The translations under genes were made by a program, and so were the position numbers. Shown one piece after another: positions 25,759 to 34,695 of a stretch of DNA of 64,000 nt. The stretch lies in the NCBI RefSeq assembly GCF_002215035.1, contig NZ_NKFP01000004.1, forward strand, positions 683,726 through 747,725, written 5' to 3'. This DNA comes from Leptolyngbya ohadii IS1 (lineage in GTDB: Bacteria > Cyanobacteriota > Cyanobacteriia > Elainellales > Elainellaceae). Position 1 is the stretch's first letter. Every line of letters starts with the position of its first letter. A model generated the notes under the pieces. The model was not told where the DNA came from and did no database searches. It saw nothing but the letters and a program-made list of their open reading frames with translations.

Positions 25759-27396
25759 TTAAACGATCGCCCCCAGCCTTTGCAAAATTCCTTTCGCTGC
25801 CCATTCTCCCGTTTCACAGGCACCATTCATATAGCCCTGAGAGCCAACAGAGCAGTGTTCACCTGCAAACCAAACATTGCCGACTGGCTCCTGTTCAACG
25901 CCGCTAAACTTCGTCCACTGTCCTGGCAGATAGCAGGAATAGGAACCCAGCGCATAGGGTTCTTTTGACCAGACGGCTCGTACTGCCCGACCTCGCTGAA
26001 CTTCCGTAATGCCTGGAAAGAGACGATCGAGCGATGCTAACAAAGTTTGAGCCTGTTCCTCTGGGTTGCCTTCGCTAAGGTGTAAGCCTTCCCGTCCGCC
26101 GCGCAAATCCGTCAGCCATCCCGTAGGACCGGACGCATAGCGGGCACTTTCCCAAGTATTCTGAAAGGACTGATCAGTGTAGACGCTGATGGTGCTGCCG
26201 TAGCGGGTGCGCCAGATTCTTTCCTGCATGGGTAAGGAGAGCTTTGCGCCAGAGCCATAGCCTAGCTGCTCGATTGCCTGTCGTTTCAATGGGGGGAGGT
26301 CGATCGCCAAATTCACTTCCCGCAGCACCGTAAAGGGAATTGCGAGTAAAATCTGCTCATAAACCCGCTCCTGGCTGGTATTACCCTGACGCAGACTAAC
26401 CAGATAGCGTCCGGCGGGGGTCATCTGTACCGATTCCAGGAATACCCCTGTTTCGATCGAATTGCTGAGCCGATCGGCAAGCCGTTTGGGAATCAGATCA
26501 TTGCCGCCGATGACGTGCCATCGCTCATCGCTGACGCCGTAGGTATTCCACTCGCCTGCTTCTGCCCCAATCAAGAACAGCATATTCAGGCAGGTCTGCG
26601 ACTCGGCATCCCGCGCGAATTCCGTGATGTAGGCGACGCGCACTAGTTCATGAATCAAAGGACTTGCCGGAGACTGAGCCAGATATTCCGCTAACGAAAG
26701 TCGATCGAGCTGCTTCCCATAAGGACTGGGATTGCGATAGGTAATATCCCGATCGCCCAGCTTCTTTAAATCCTTTGCAATGTACTGTGCCAGCGGCTTA
26801 AACTCCTCGATTACCTGTCGATGGCTAATCTTTTGCCCCTGGAAGTACAGCACCTCTGGTTCCAGTCCCTTGTCCGCAGCCTTCAGATCGCCCATTTGCA
26901 GACCCAACTCCGCCGCCAGCGATCGGACACAGGTATGACGGGAATCGATAAACTCGCCGCCCAATTCCACTATCCCCGGATAGCCCGCCTGACCCGATAG
27001 ACTCTTCAAGCGTCCGCCAATCCGATCGCTCGCCTCCACAATATCTACCGCAACCCCAGCCTGCTTGAGGCGATAGGCGGCAGTCAGCCCCGCGATTCCT
27101 GCTCCCACGACTAGAACTTTGGCATTGCGATCGATAAAGCTCACTGAATTTTGAGCATTTTCAGCGGCACTAGATTCCCGGTGTACCCTCAATCCAGAGG
27201 GCAGTAAGCCTGTGGCTCCCGTGAGCATCAGCCCACCTAAAAACTGCCTGCGGCTAGTTTGCAATTTTCCAAAAGAAGAATCATTCTGTTCCTGAAGCCA
27301 GCCCTCCACCTCATCCGAGGGAATTTGCAGCGTGGTGGAAAGGCGAGCGGTCTGATAAGCCTTGCGTAACAGGTCAACTAATCTTGTTCTCGGCAT
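25759..27396 (-). CDS. Tat-exported flavin monoamine oxidase family protein
   Basis: 545 residues. A long N-terminal region leads to a twin-arginine signal TSRRQFLGGLMLTGATGLL at about residue 50, unusually far from the start. The FAD-binding Rossmann motif VLVVGAGIAGLTAAYRL follows near 96 and IGGRLKS near 125. The C-terminal FAD motif WFAGEHCSVGSQGYMNGACETGE runs near 510-535, split here by the conserved Gly. This is the amine oxidase/phytoene-desaturase-like superfamily, nearest to L-amino-acid or monoamine oxidases. Substrate unknown; periplasmic or thylakoid lumen location inferred. Start chosen at MPRTRL; the frame extends 53 codons upstream. Confidence 0.85.
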   Translation of the reverse strand: MPRTRLVDLLRKAYQTARLSTTLQIPSDEVEGWLQEQNDSSFGKLQTSRRQFLGGLMLTGATGLLPSGLRVHRESSAAENAQNSVSFIDRNAKVLVVGAGIAGLTAAYRLKQAGVAVDIVEASDRIGGRLKSLSGQAGYPGIVELGGEFIDSRHTCVRSLAAELGLQMGDLKAADKGLEPEVLYFQGQKISHRQVIEEFKPLAQYIAKDLKKLGDRDITYRNPSPYGKQLDRLSLAEYLAQSPASPLIHELVRVAYITEFARDAESQTCLNMLFLIGAEAGEWNTYGVSDERWHVIGGNDLIPKRLADRLSNSIETGVFLESVQMTPAGRYLVSLRQGNTSQERVYEQILLAIPFTVLREVNLAIDLPPLKRQAIEQLGYGSGAKLSLPMQERIWRTRYGSTISVYTDQSFQNTWESARYASGPTGWLTDLRGGREGLHLSEGNPEEQAQTLLASLDRLFPGITEVQRGRAVRAVWSKEPYALGSYSCYLPGQWTKFSGVEQEPVGNVWFAGEHCSVGSQGYMNGACETGEWAAKGILQRLGAIV

Positions 27397-27483
27397 AAAA
27401 ACTAATAGATGACACTTCCCGGCTCCGCTCCGCACGGCGAAAAATCGAGCTATCCTGGAAGTTCGATCGTGGGGAGGGAATTC

Positions 27484-27750
27484 ATGCCCTGGTTTGTCAA
27501 AATTGAAAAGGGGATTGTTGACAAGTCTACCTTTGACCGATTTGTTCCGGCACATAAGACCTATGTGAAGGAGTTAATTAGTCAGGGACACCAGGCAAGA
27601 ACAGGCTATTGGGGTGACTTTGGCGGCGGAATGATGCTGTTTCAGGCAGCGAACCTGGAGGAAGCAGAGACGATCGTTGCTCAAGACCCACTGATCCAGA
27701 ACGGCTGTGTAGATTATCAGATTCATGAATGGCGCATCGTCGTTGAGTAG
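27484..27750 (+). CDS. YciI family protein
   Basis: 88 residues of the YCII dimeric alpha-beta barrel fold: MPWFVKIEKG at the start, RFVPAHKTYVKELISQG with the conserved His, a GDFGGGMMLFQA strand and EAETIVAQDPLI near residue 57. The conserved His and the D-P pair match the family. Function unknown; a role in hydrolysing small halogenated or antibiotic compounds is known only for a few relatives. ATG at 27484 follows GGGGAGGG. Its start lies 87 bp from the divergent amine oxidase gene. Confidence 0.8.
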   Translation: MPWFVKIEKGIVDKSTFDRFVPAHKTYVKELISQGHQARTGYWGDFGGGMMLFQAANLEEAETIVAQDPLIQNGCVDYQIHEWRIVVE

Positions 27751-27886
27751 CTGCCTCCCGCTTTAGAGCTGAATTCTTTCCCGTTCAACTCAACCTATCG
27801 ACGCAGATTCACAGGCAGAACCACAGCAGATTCACACGGCATATTCATACAGCATATCCACAAAGATCGACAGAAAAGACTTAAAG

Positions 27887-28354
27887 ATGAGCGACAGCAG
27901 TGACGGCTACAAAATAGTGGCAGACAATCGGGAAGCCCGGTTTCAGTACGAAATCATGGAAACCTTTGAGACGGGGATTGAACTGCGCGGAACCGAAGTG
28001 AAGTCCATTCGCCAGGGAAAGGTAAACCTGCGGGATGGGTTTGCCCTGGTGCGGGATGGAGAAGTTTGGCTTCACAACGTTCATATCTCTCCCCACGAGA
28101 CAACGAACCAGGTGTACAACCACGACCCGCGCCGCACTCGTAAGCTGCTGCTCCATGCTCAGGAGATCCGTCGCCTGATTGGACAGGTCGAACAGAAAGG
28201 ATTGACGCTGGTGCCGCTCAAGATGTACCTGAAGCGAGGCTGGATCAAATTGACTCTGGGACTAGCGCGAGGCAAGAAACTGCACGACAAGCGGGAAGAC
28301 CTGAAGCGAAAGCAGGCGAAACGCGAGATCGAACGAGCCATCAAGAATTACTAG
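27887..28354 (+). CDS. smpB: SsrA-binding protein SmpB
   Basis: 155 residues. SmpB binds the tRNA-like domain of tmRNA and brings it to stalled ribosomes in trans-translation. Conserved elements: [10 protein letters not shown] near residue 11, [25 protein letters not shown] split near 29, [21 protein letters not shown] near 68-90, and the basic C-terminal tail [14 protein letters not shown] that reads the A site. The length is typical. A structured candidate RNA and terminator lie just downstream. Confidence 0.95.
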   Translation: MSDSSDGYKIVADNREARFQYEIMETFETGIELRGTEVKSIRQGKVNLRDGFALVRDGEVWLHNVHISPHETTNQVYNHDPRRTRKLLLHAQEIRRLIGQVEQKGLTLVPLKMYLKRGWIKLTLGLARGKKLHDKREDLKRKQAKREIERAIKNY

Positions 28355-28391
28355 CTGCCTCAACTGCACACGGCATATATTGCAATGTCCT

Positions 28392-28397
28392 TATAAT
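28392..28397 (+). promoter_or_regulatory. Consensus -10 box
   Basis: A perfect TATAAT 38 bp past the smpB stop. No good -35 hexamer at 16-18 bp, which is tolerated in cyanobacteria. It would start transcription near 28404. Confidence 0.45.
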
Positions 28398-28403
28398 GTA
28401 AAG

Positions 28404-28582
28404 AAATATTGCAGCAACTACTCCGTTTGTGTTAACATTGCTTTACAACACGACCTTGGGTCATTCAGTGGCGGTTCAGGCATAGGGGTTTATCTGAACT
28501 TTCGTCTCCTGATGTGCCGCAGGTATCGGGTTATCTCCTCCCAACACAGCGAGTTTGCCAGCCAAGGGGCTGGCTTTTATTT
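28404..28582 (+). ncRNA. Candidate structured small RNA
   Basis: About 180 nt between a TATAAT box and a strong terminator, with no open frame of note. A long-range helix pairs 28428-28433 (TGTGTT) with 28543-28548 (AACACA) and continues with CTC(C)G at 28421-28425 against CGAG at 28550-28553. Inside are hairpins GTTCAG/CTGAAC (28474-28479 with 28494-28499) and GACC/GGTC (28452-28462). The size and closed-stem layout recall 6S RNA, but I see no diagnostic motif, so identity is open; it may instead be the smpB 3' UTR. Confidence 0.4.
28557..28582 (+). terminator. Rho-independent terminator
   Basis: Perfect 7-bp stem GCCAGCC-aagg-GGCTGGC followed by TTTTATTT. It ends either smpB or the candidate small RNA. 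Confidence 0.9.
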
Positions 28583-29012
28583 GAATTAACGGTTCTAAGT
28601 CCCATGCAATCAGCGGAATCAATCGGAGTAAATTTTTTGGTGAATCCTTTTTTGATGCGCTGCTGTTCCATTCGCGTGATAACTTAGTGAATGGCTGCCA
28701 GAGAGCTTGTTGACTGAAACCGCTATCGTCCTGTCGTACTTTTGACATGATCCTGATTCAGGAACGAAAAAGTTGTAATTAATCAGGTGATTTTGAGATG
28801 AACTTTTAGTCCGAAATCCGGTGGTGGTTCAAGATATTTTGCCGATTATATTGTTAGCATTTATAGGTAAGGCAATTGATCACTGGCTCAGGTTGGGTAG
28901 AAGCGCGTTTTGTTTCTGACAAGATTTTGAAAACGGTTATCTGATATCCCCAGCGGCAGTGAAAGTAAGGTTTTTTTAAATTGTTTTCTTTTTGAGCCTT
29001 CGGAGGGTTTTC
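28583..29012 (+). other. Leader region of the RNA-binding protein gene
   Basis: 430 bp, A/T-rich near 28830-28880 and 28970-28990. No gene is seen. Cyanobacterial rbp genes often have long cold-responsive 5' leaders, so a regulated 5' UTR here is plausible, but nothing in sequence proves it. Confidence 0.4.
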
Positions 29013-29465
29013 ATGTCAGTTCGGCTATACGTGGGCAATCTGCCTAAGGAATTGGAGCGTCAGGAGCTAGAATCGGTCTTTTCTGAGTTTGATGATTCTA
29101 TCTCAACCAAAGTGATCACCGATCGCAAAACGGGTAAGTGTCGCGGCTTCGGCTTCGTTACCGTAAAGAGCGAAGAGCAGGCGGATGAGGTCATTGAGAA
29201 ATTCAATGGCTATCAGATGGGCGACACCGCCATCAAGATTGAGCGGGCACAGCCTCGTGCCAAAGGCAAGGAAGAGGGTGCAGAGCAGGCTCCTCAAAGC
29301 AGCGGTACATCGAGCAATCGGCGTAACGCTAGCAAAGGCAACAACAACAACAAGTCTCGTAAGGTTGCCTCGACCGATCCGGAAGCAGTCCAGCCCGACC
29401 CCCGCTGGGCGCAGGATCTGGAAAAGCTCAAGCAGCTTTTGGCAGCTCAGGCAGCTAACCCCTAA
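29013..29465 (+). CDS. RRM RNA-binding protein (Rbp type)
   Basis: 150 residues. One RRM at residues 1-80 with RNP2 LYVGNL and RNP1 KCRGFGFV. After it comes an Asn/Lys/Ser-rich low-complexity linker (residues 85-125) and an acidic-helical C-terminal piece (DPRWAQDLEKLKQLLA), a feature of the longer cyanobacterial Rbp proteins rather than the short Gly-tailed cold-shock forms. Relatives bind mRNA and some position photosynthetic mRNAs at thylakoids. ATG at 29013 has GGAGGG upstream; the frame extends seven codons further. Confidence 0.88.
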   Translation: MSVRLYVGNLPKELERQELESVFSEFDDSISTKVITDRKTGKCRGFGFVTVKSEEQADEVIEKFNGYQMGDTAIKIERAQPRAKGKEEGAEQAPQSSGTSSNRRNASKGNNNNKSRKVASTDPEAVQPDPRWAQDLEKLKQLLAAQAANP

Positions 29466-29627
29466 TGTACAGGGTATAGAACAGCAGGTCAGATTGCAGA
29501 GTTAATACGATATCGGTACGGCAGAGAACGTATTCGCTCTCCTAAAATTAAATAGAAAATATTGCCTGTGGCATACGGGGTAGAAATATCGCGCTTGCTG
29601 CGGGCAATTTGTTTGGCTGAATTTTGA

Positions 29628-31997
29628 TCAGGACAGCGCAGGAGTTTCATGCGCCAGCAGCATAATCATTTGCAGAAGTTGCCCTGGTGTAATCGGATCG
29701 TGCAGCAGTTCATCCGCCCCGATCGACTGCCAAAAATCTCGCTGGGTAGTAATGGGGGCAAGCGCAATCACCTTGACCTGTTTTGTGCCAGGGTTACGGC
29801 GCAGTTCGGCAATCAGGGTTTCCCCTTTGATATCGGGCAGATCGACATCGGCAATCACGGCAAAGGGATGCATCACCTCAATTTGAGCCACTGCCATCGT
29901 GCCTTCCAGCATCCATACAACCTGATATCCCGCTGCCGTTAGACTGTCGCAAATCACCTCCGCCACTTCTTCACGATGCTCAACCAGAATGACTCTGCCT
30001 TTGGGCGGGTCAATTGGGCTGCGGGTAGCGATCGAAGCTGGGGTATCGGTCGATCGCAGGAGGGGGAGCCAAACGGTAAACACGGAACCCACGCCAACGG
30101 TAGACTCCACATCAATCCAGCCGCCGTGCAAATCCACTAGCTGCTTGGTCAGCGCCAGTCCTAAACCCGTTCCCTGATACTGCCGCCCATAGCCGCGATC
30201 GAGCTGATGAAACTTCTGGAAGATCTGCGAGATCAGATGCTCCGGAATACCAATGCCTGTATCTTTAACCTGAATGCTGACCAGACTTTTCTTGACAAAT
30301 GCCCTTAGCGTTACCTTGCCGCCTGCTGGCGTAAATTTAATGGCATTGCTGAGCAAATTAAACAAAATCTGACGCAGGCGCTGCGAATCCACCAGAAGGC
30401 GATCGTTCTGCGGGAACAGGTGCAGATCTAGCTCCAGTTCGACCTGATTCAGCTCCGCCTGAGCCTCCAGCATTTTGAACACCTGCTGCACCAGATGGGA
30501 CAGAGACACTTCCCTCAAATTCAGCGCGATCTTTCCGGCTTCTGCCTGGGAGAGGGCAATCATATCCTCCACCTGATTGAGCAACTGTTCGCCGCTGTCG
30601 TGAATCATCTGGAGAAAGTGCTGCTGGCGTTCATCGAGCAAATCGGCTGACCACCGCTGAAGAGTCGTGGACATCCCAATAATGCAGGCGAGAGGAGTAC
30701 GGAGTTCATGGCTAACGGCGGCTAAAAACTCACTTTTCGCCCGACTTGCCGCCTGCGCTGCCAGCATCGTGTCCTGGAGTGCCTGGGTGCGTTCCACGAC
30801 CCGCTGTTCCAGATTTTGCTTTTGCTGCTGAAGTTCGCTGTAAAGCTGAGCCTGTTGAATCGCGATCGCCAGATGTTCGGCAGTCTGCTGCAAAAATCGC
30901 TGTTCCCGCTCCTCCCAAGCATGGGGTGTCGTGCAGTCATGGGCGCACAGAAATCCCCAGAGGCGATCGTGAACCCAGATGGGAACGACTAATTTGGCGC
31001 GGATCTGGGCACGCCGCAAAAAATCTAGCAGACAGGGAACTGCCGTCTGGTAGCGCGATACGACATCTTCGACCACCAGAGGAAACGTCCAGGTCTGGTA
31101 GGACTGCCCGCGCAGCTCTTCGATAAAGCAGTGCGTGTCTGAAAAATGCAGTACGGAGGGGATGACTTCACTGGCTCTGGCTTCATAGACCACAGAACCG
31201 CCAGGTTGGGAAGCGCTCTGTTCCAAAGACGAGGGACGATCGATCGCCTCATGGGTCAGGGAAAGATCTGACCGTTCTGCGGTATGGGCAGGAGGATCAA
31301 GCTGATAAATCACCAGCCGATCGACCTGGAGACATTCCTGCACCTGATCCACAGCGGTCTGGAGAATCATTGGCAATTCCAGACTTTGACGAATCTGAAT
31401 TGTGACCTGATTCAACAGCCTTTCCTGCTCAACCTGCTGCTGCAATGCTAGTTCGCAAGCGGTCTGACGGGTAGCCTGGCGATCGATCGCTGTTGCGGTG
31501 GCATCCCCTTCTTCCTGAAGCCCTTCTTCCTGAAGAATCGACGATGTGGAAGGCTCCAGCAGCAAATCGAGCAGACGACGGGTAAACTCTGTTTGCAGCT
31601 TCATATCGTTAGGCTGTACATCCGATCGCGCCTCTGTCCATAAGAGCTGCCATTCCTGCTGCATCTGAGGCAGCAAATGATCGAGAAATGCAGCGATCGT
31701 TTCAGGCTGAAACTCAAGACTTACGTGATAGGCAGTTGGGGTTTTGGTCTGCAATGCCGGATTGTGGGGCATCCACGGGTTGGCTTGCAGCAGCACGCTA
31801 AATTGGGGAGCAGCAACTACTACAAAATGCTGGACACTGTCCCTTAATCGTTCATTCGATGTTTCCTTAAGTAAGGCAGTCTCCGTGATTTCAATTCCAT
31901 TAACCTGGATGGCAATTTGCTGAAGTAGCTGTCTCAGGCGATCGAACCTTGAAGCAGACCAGGGACGGCTGAGGGTAAAACCGTCCGCATCATTCAT
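29628..31997 (-). CDS. CikA-like hybrid sensor histidine kinase
   Basis: 789 residues. The layout is an N-terminal region (1-190), a GAF domain (about 200-390), a coiled coil, HisKA with SEFLAAVSHELRTP near 430, HATPase with NLLSNAIKFTP (N box) and DTGIGIPE and GTGLGLALTK, then a receiver-like domain (about 665-785). This is the arrangement of circadian input kinase CikA, and the HisKA stretch is close to it. The receiver keeps one Asp (DVDLPD) but lacks the acidic pair at its N-terminus (ILVEHREE) and the conserved Lys (LLHDPITP), so it looks like a pseudo-receiver. The ATG at 31997 follows GGGAGAG; two other Met codons lie upstream, at 32021 and 32009. Confidence 0.7.
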   Translation of the reverse strand: MNDADGFTLSRPWSASRFDRLRQLLQQIAIQVNGIEITETALLKETSNERLRDSVQHFVVVAAPQFSVLLQANPWMPHNPALQTKTPTAYHVSLEFQPETIAAFLDHLLPQMQQEWQLLWTEARSDVQPNDMKLQTEFTRRLLDLLLEPSTSSILQEEGLQEEGDATATAIDRQATRQTACELALQQQVEQERLLNQVTIQIRQSLELPMILQTAVDQVQECLQVDRLVIYQLDPPAHTAERSDLSLTHEAIDRPSSLEQSASQPGGSVVYEARASEVIPSVLHFSDTHCFIEELRGQSYQTWTFPLVVEDVVSRYQTAVPCLLDFLRRAQIRAKLVVPIWVHDRLWGFLCAHDCTTPHAWEEREQRFLQQTAEHLAIAIQQAQLYSELQQQKQNLEQRVVERTQALQDTMLAAQAASRAKSEFLAAVSHELRTPLACIIGMSTTLQRWSADLLDERQQHFLQMIHDSGEQLLNQVEDMIALSQAEAGKIALNLREVSLSHLVQQVFKMLEAQAELNQVELELDLHLFPQNDRLLVDSQRLRQILFNLLSNAIKFTPAGGKVTLRAFVKKSLVSIQVKDTGIGIPEHLISQIFQKFHQLDRGYGRQYQGTGLGLALTKQLVDLHGGWIDVESTVGVGSVFTVWLPLLRSTDTPASIATRSPIDPPKGRVILVEHREEVAEVICDSLTAAGYQVVWMLEGTMAVAQIEVMHPFAVIADVDLPDIKGETLIAELRRNPGTKQVKVIALAPITTQRDFWQSIGADELLHDPITPGQLLQMIMLLAHETPALS

Positions 31998-32021
31998 CGT
32001 CTCTCCCATTCCCGTCCTCAT

Positions 32022-32556
32022 TGCTCAATTTCACCTGGCACCGGATTGCGGGTGCGGTCAATCGATCGGCAAGATCAATCCCCAAGATTCAGTCCCTCCG
32101 GCTACAAATGCGCTTGATATGGCTTGTCTGCCAGCGCTGTACTCATCATGATGAGCGGAAAGACTATCAGAGTCCTCTGGTCTTGCAATTGGTATGGTGC
32201 GAAGCGGAGCATACGGACTGCTGTGACCTGAAAAAGGAATTCCTTCAATTCTTGCCAGCTTTTCTACTTTTTAATCATGCCTGTAAATCTCAGCAGATCT
32301 GTAACTTCAAAGAAAATCTTTATGGCAACTGTCTGGAGGATTACTTTCCAATAATCGGTCTTGCAGCGATAGACTGTTACTGGTAATCGGATACTGGTGA
32401 TTGGATACTGGCGATCGGCTATCGGTCTCAGGCTGGAAGCACAGACCCCCAAACGTGCCTGAAAGCTGTAACGAGGCGATCGTTTTTTGACGCAAAACGA
32501 ATTCAATTTTTTTCTAACTTATTTTTCCTGCCCATCTACTTGAAATTCCTCTTCCT
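32022..32556. other. Divergent intergenic region
   Basis: 535 bp between the CikA-like kinase and the methyltransferase. It contains the 14-bp tandem repeat below. No supported gene. Confidence 0.5.
32380..32421. repeat. 14-bp tandem repeat, three units
   Basis: Three head-to-tail units of the form ACTGG(T/C)(A/G)AT(C/T)GG(A/C)T. Each differs from the next at two or three positions. It lies 135 bp upstream of the methyltransferase start. Confidence 0.75.
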
Positions 32557-33570
32557 ATGACGGCTGCCATCAAATCTTCTCCTCGGATCACTTCCCAACT
32601 GGTCAACGGCATTCTAGCCATCAAACCACTGGCTGGCCTGGCAAAAAACCGGGCACGCAACATGATGATCAAGCGGGCTGAGTCGATCGGCGTGTACTGG
32701 CATGATGAGGTCAAATCTCTGCGGTCGCGCACTGAATCCGCTTCTGAATCCGCCCTTTCCCCAGGATGGGAGCAAGAACTCGCCCAGGTTCAGAATGCGA
32801 ATCTCGTCTATCCCGACTACTATGTCACCAGTTTTCACGCCTACGAACAGGGCAACCTGAGTTGGGAAGCGGCAATGGAAGTTGAAGTGGCTGCCCACGC
32901 GGTTCATGCTCGCATCTGGCAGGATTCCGGCGAGAAGGGGGATATGCGGTTACGCCAGAGCTTTCAGGCGGTGCTGCAAGAGAAGATTGCTACGGCACCG
33001 CAGGACATTCTCGATATCGGCTGTAGCGTGGGGATGAGTACCTTTGCGCTGCAATCCCTTTACCCTCAAGCAGATATTACGGGAGTAGACCTGTCCCCCT
33101 ATTTCCTGGCGATCGCCCAGTATCGCACCCATCAGCGGGAGCGGGGAGAGCAATACGCGATTCAGCCTTCCTTAGCCCCCAGTCCTGCCCAGGCAACTCA
33201 GATGGCAAGCCCGACCTGGATTCATGCTGCCGCCGAAGCTACCGGACTACCCGACGCTTCTTTTGATCTTGTGTCTGCCCATCTGCTGTTCCACGAACTG
33301 CCCCAATCCGCCGCGATCGACATTCTGCGGGAAGCAAGACGGCTCCTGCGTCCGGGGGGGTATCTGGCAATCATGGATATGAATCCGCGATCGGAAATTT
33401 ACGCCAAAATGCCGCCCTACATCCTGACGCTGCTCAAGAGCACGGAACCCTATCTGGACGAATACTTTTCGCTCAATCTAGAAGAGGCGATCGAGCAGGC
33501 AGGGTTTCAGCCGCCCACCGTGATTTGCAACACGCCTCGCCATCGGACAGTGATCGCGCAGGTGGGGTAG
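32557..33570 (+). CDS. Class I SAM-dependent methyltransferase
   Basis: 337 residues. The Rossmann methyltransferase domain starts near 145: motif I DILDIGCSVGMSTF, acidic loop ITGVDLSPYFLAIAQ, and ASFDLVSAHLLFHELP, then LRPGGYLAIMDMNP. The first 130 residues are an extra helical domain (KPLAGLAKNRARNMMIKRAE, then YPDYYVTSFHAYEQGNLSWEAA) that is found in cyanobacterial and plastid relatives. The acceptor substrate is unknown; small lipophilic acceptors are typical. Single gene. Confidence 0.82.
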   Translation: MTAAIKSSPRITSQLVNGILAIKPLAGLAKNRARNMMIKRAESIGVYWHDEVKSLRSRTESASESALSPGWEQELAQVQNANLVYPDYYVTSFHAYEQGNLSWEAAMEVEVAAHAVHARIWQDSGEKGDMRLRQSFQAVLQEKIATAPQDILDIGCSVGMSTFALQSLYPQADITGVDLSPYFLAIAQYRTHQRERGEQYAIQPSLAPSPAQATQMASPTWIHAAAEATGLPDASFDLVSAHLLFHELPQSAAIDILREARRLLRPGGYLAIMDMNPRSEIYAKMPPYILTLLKSTEPYLDEYFSLNLEEAIEQAGFQPPTVICNTPRHRTVIAQVG

Positions 33571-33744
33571 GGGGAGTGGATGGGTCGATGGGTCGATGAG
33601 TCGCAGGGGAGCGGGGGAGAACTATCTATCGGTGTTTTGCCTGACGCTCAACAATCTAGGCATTCCGCAACACGAATCTCTTCTATCCTCACTTACCTAC
33701 CCATCCACTCATCCACTCATCCACTCATCCACCCCTCTACCCCT
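33571..33744. repeat. Inverted pair of short tandem repeats between convergent genes
   Basis: A left array (33575-33602, units GGGTCGAT and GGATG) and a right array (33702-33740, units ATCCACTC then CCCCTCTA) that are complementary in type, flanking about 100 bp. They lie between the 3' ends of the methyltransferase and PTPS genes and could pair into a long stem. Confidence 0.6.
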
Positions 33745-34611
33745 CTACACCTCCGCCAAAGCAGGCTGCTGCACCTGAACCGAATTCTCAGCCGGATCGA
33801 CGCAGTAAACCTCAGCAGAATTATTGGGGCTTTCGATTAACTTGACTTTGTGGAGTTTTGCGCCAATTTGGGCGATCGGATTTTGCAGCAGGTCGCGGAT
33901 GTGGACGGCAATATTTTCTGCCGTGGGCACAACTTCTGCAAAGTAGGGAATGTCTTTGTTCAGGAAGGTGTGATCGAAGGGTTCTACCACGTAGTCATCC
34001 ACCGCTTTTTGCAGGGCAACCAGATCAGCCAGCATTCCGGTACGGGGGTCAATTTCGCCCTTGACGGTGACTTCCAGGTGGTAGTTATGTCCATGTCCGT
34101 TGACGCGGGCACACTTGCCGTAGATTTCTGAATTTTGTTCGAGCGTCAGATGAGGCAGTGCGAGACGGTGAGCGGCGCTGAAGTGGGTGCTGATGGTGAG
34201 ATAAGCTTCCATGTTGTTTCCTTCGTAGTCTGCCCAGAGTTCGGGATGTTCAAAAAGCTGGATACGGACGATCGGCAAGTGGGGTGCAAGTCGCTGCCAG
34301 ATCACCCGCGCCATATTTTCGGTTGTCGGTAGGGTCTGCTGAAATTCCGTCCAAACGTCGTTCAGATAGGAGAAATTAAGCTGACTGGTGACTTCCTGCT
34401 TAATCGTGTGTTTCACGTCGGACAGGTTTAGCACCATGCCGTATTCGTCCAGATCGCCCTCCATCGAGACATAGAGGACATAGTTGTGCCCATGTCCGGG
34501 AAACCGGGCGCATTCGCCAAATCGCTCTTGATTTTCTGCGTCGCTCAGTTCAGGCAGCCAGTATCGATGACTCGCCGAGAACTCTGCCCGCCGATTAATG
34601 ATGCACTTCAT
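33745..34611 (-). CDS. queD: Tandem 6-carboxytetrahydropterin synthase (QueD/PTPS)
   Basis: 288 residues made of two PTPS domains (about 1-135 and 136-285). Each has the zinc-binding set: FSASHRY, CARFPGHGHNY in the first; FSAAHRL, CARVNGHGHNY in the second, with the catalytic Cys in both. The C-terminal domain keeps the catalytic FDHTFLN, but the N-terminal one reads LNFSYLN there, so its Asp-His is lost. QueD converts dihydroneopterin triphosphate to 6-carboxy-tetrahydropterin for queuosine; tgt lies about 2 kb away. The stop codon sits right at the edge of the repeat array. Confidence 0.88.
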   Translation of the reverse strand: MKCIINRRAEFSASHRYWLPELSDAENQERFGECARFPGHGHNYVLYVSMEGDLDEYGMVLNLSDVKHTIKQEVTSQLNFSYLNDVWTEFQQTLPTTENMARVIWQRLAPHLPIVRIQLFEHPELWADYEGNNMEAYLTISTHFSAAHRLALPHLTLEQNSEIYGKCARVNGHGHNYHLEVTVKGEIDPRTGMLADLVALQKAVDDYVVEPFDHTFLNKDIPYFAEVVPTAENIAVHIRDLLQNPIAQIGAKLHKVKLIESPNNSAEVYCVDPAENSVQVQQPALAEV

Positions 34612-34695
34612 GGGAAATTCCGTGTGGAGAAGTCTGTTAAGTTCCGTAAAGCTTCTTTTAATACGATAGCAGCTATGATGCCGCTAAGCGCTCAG

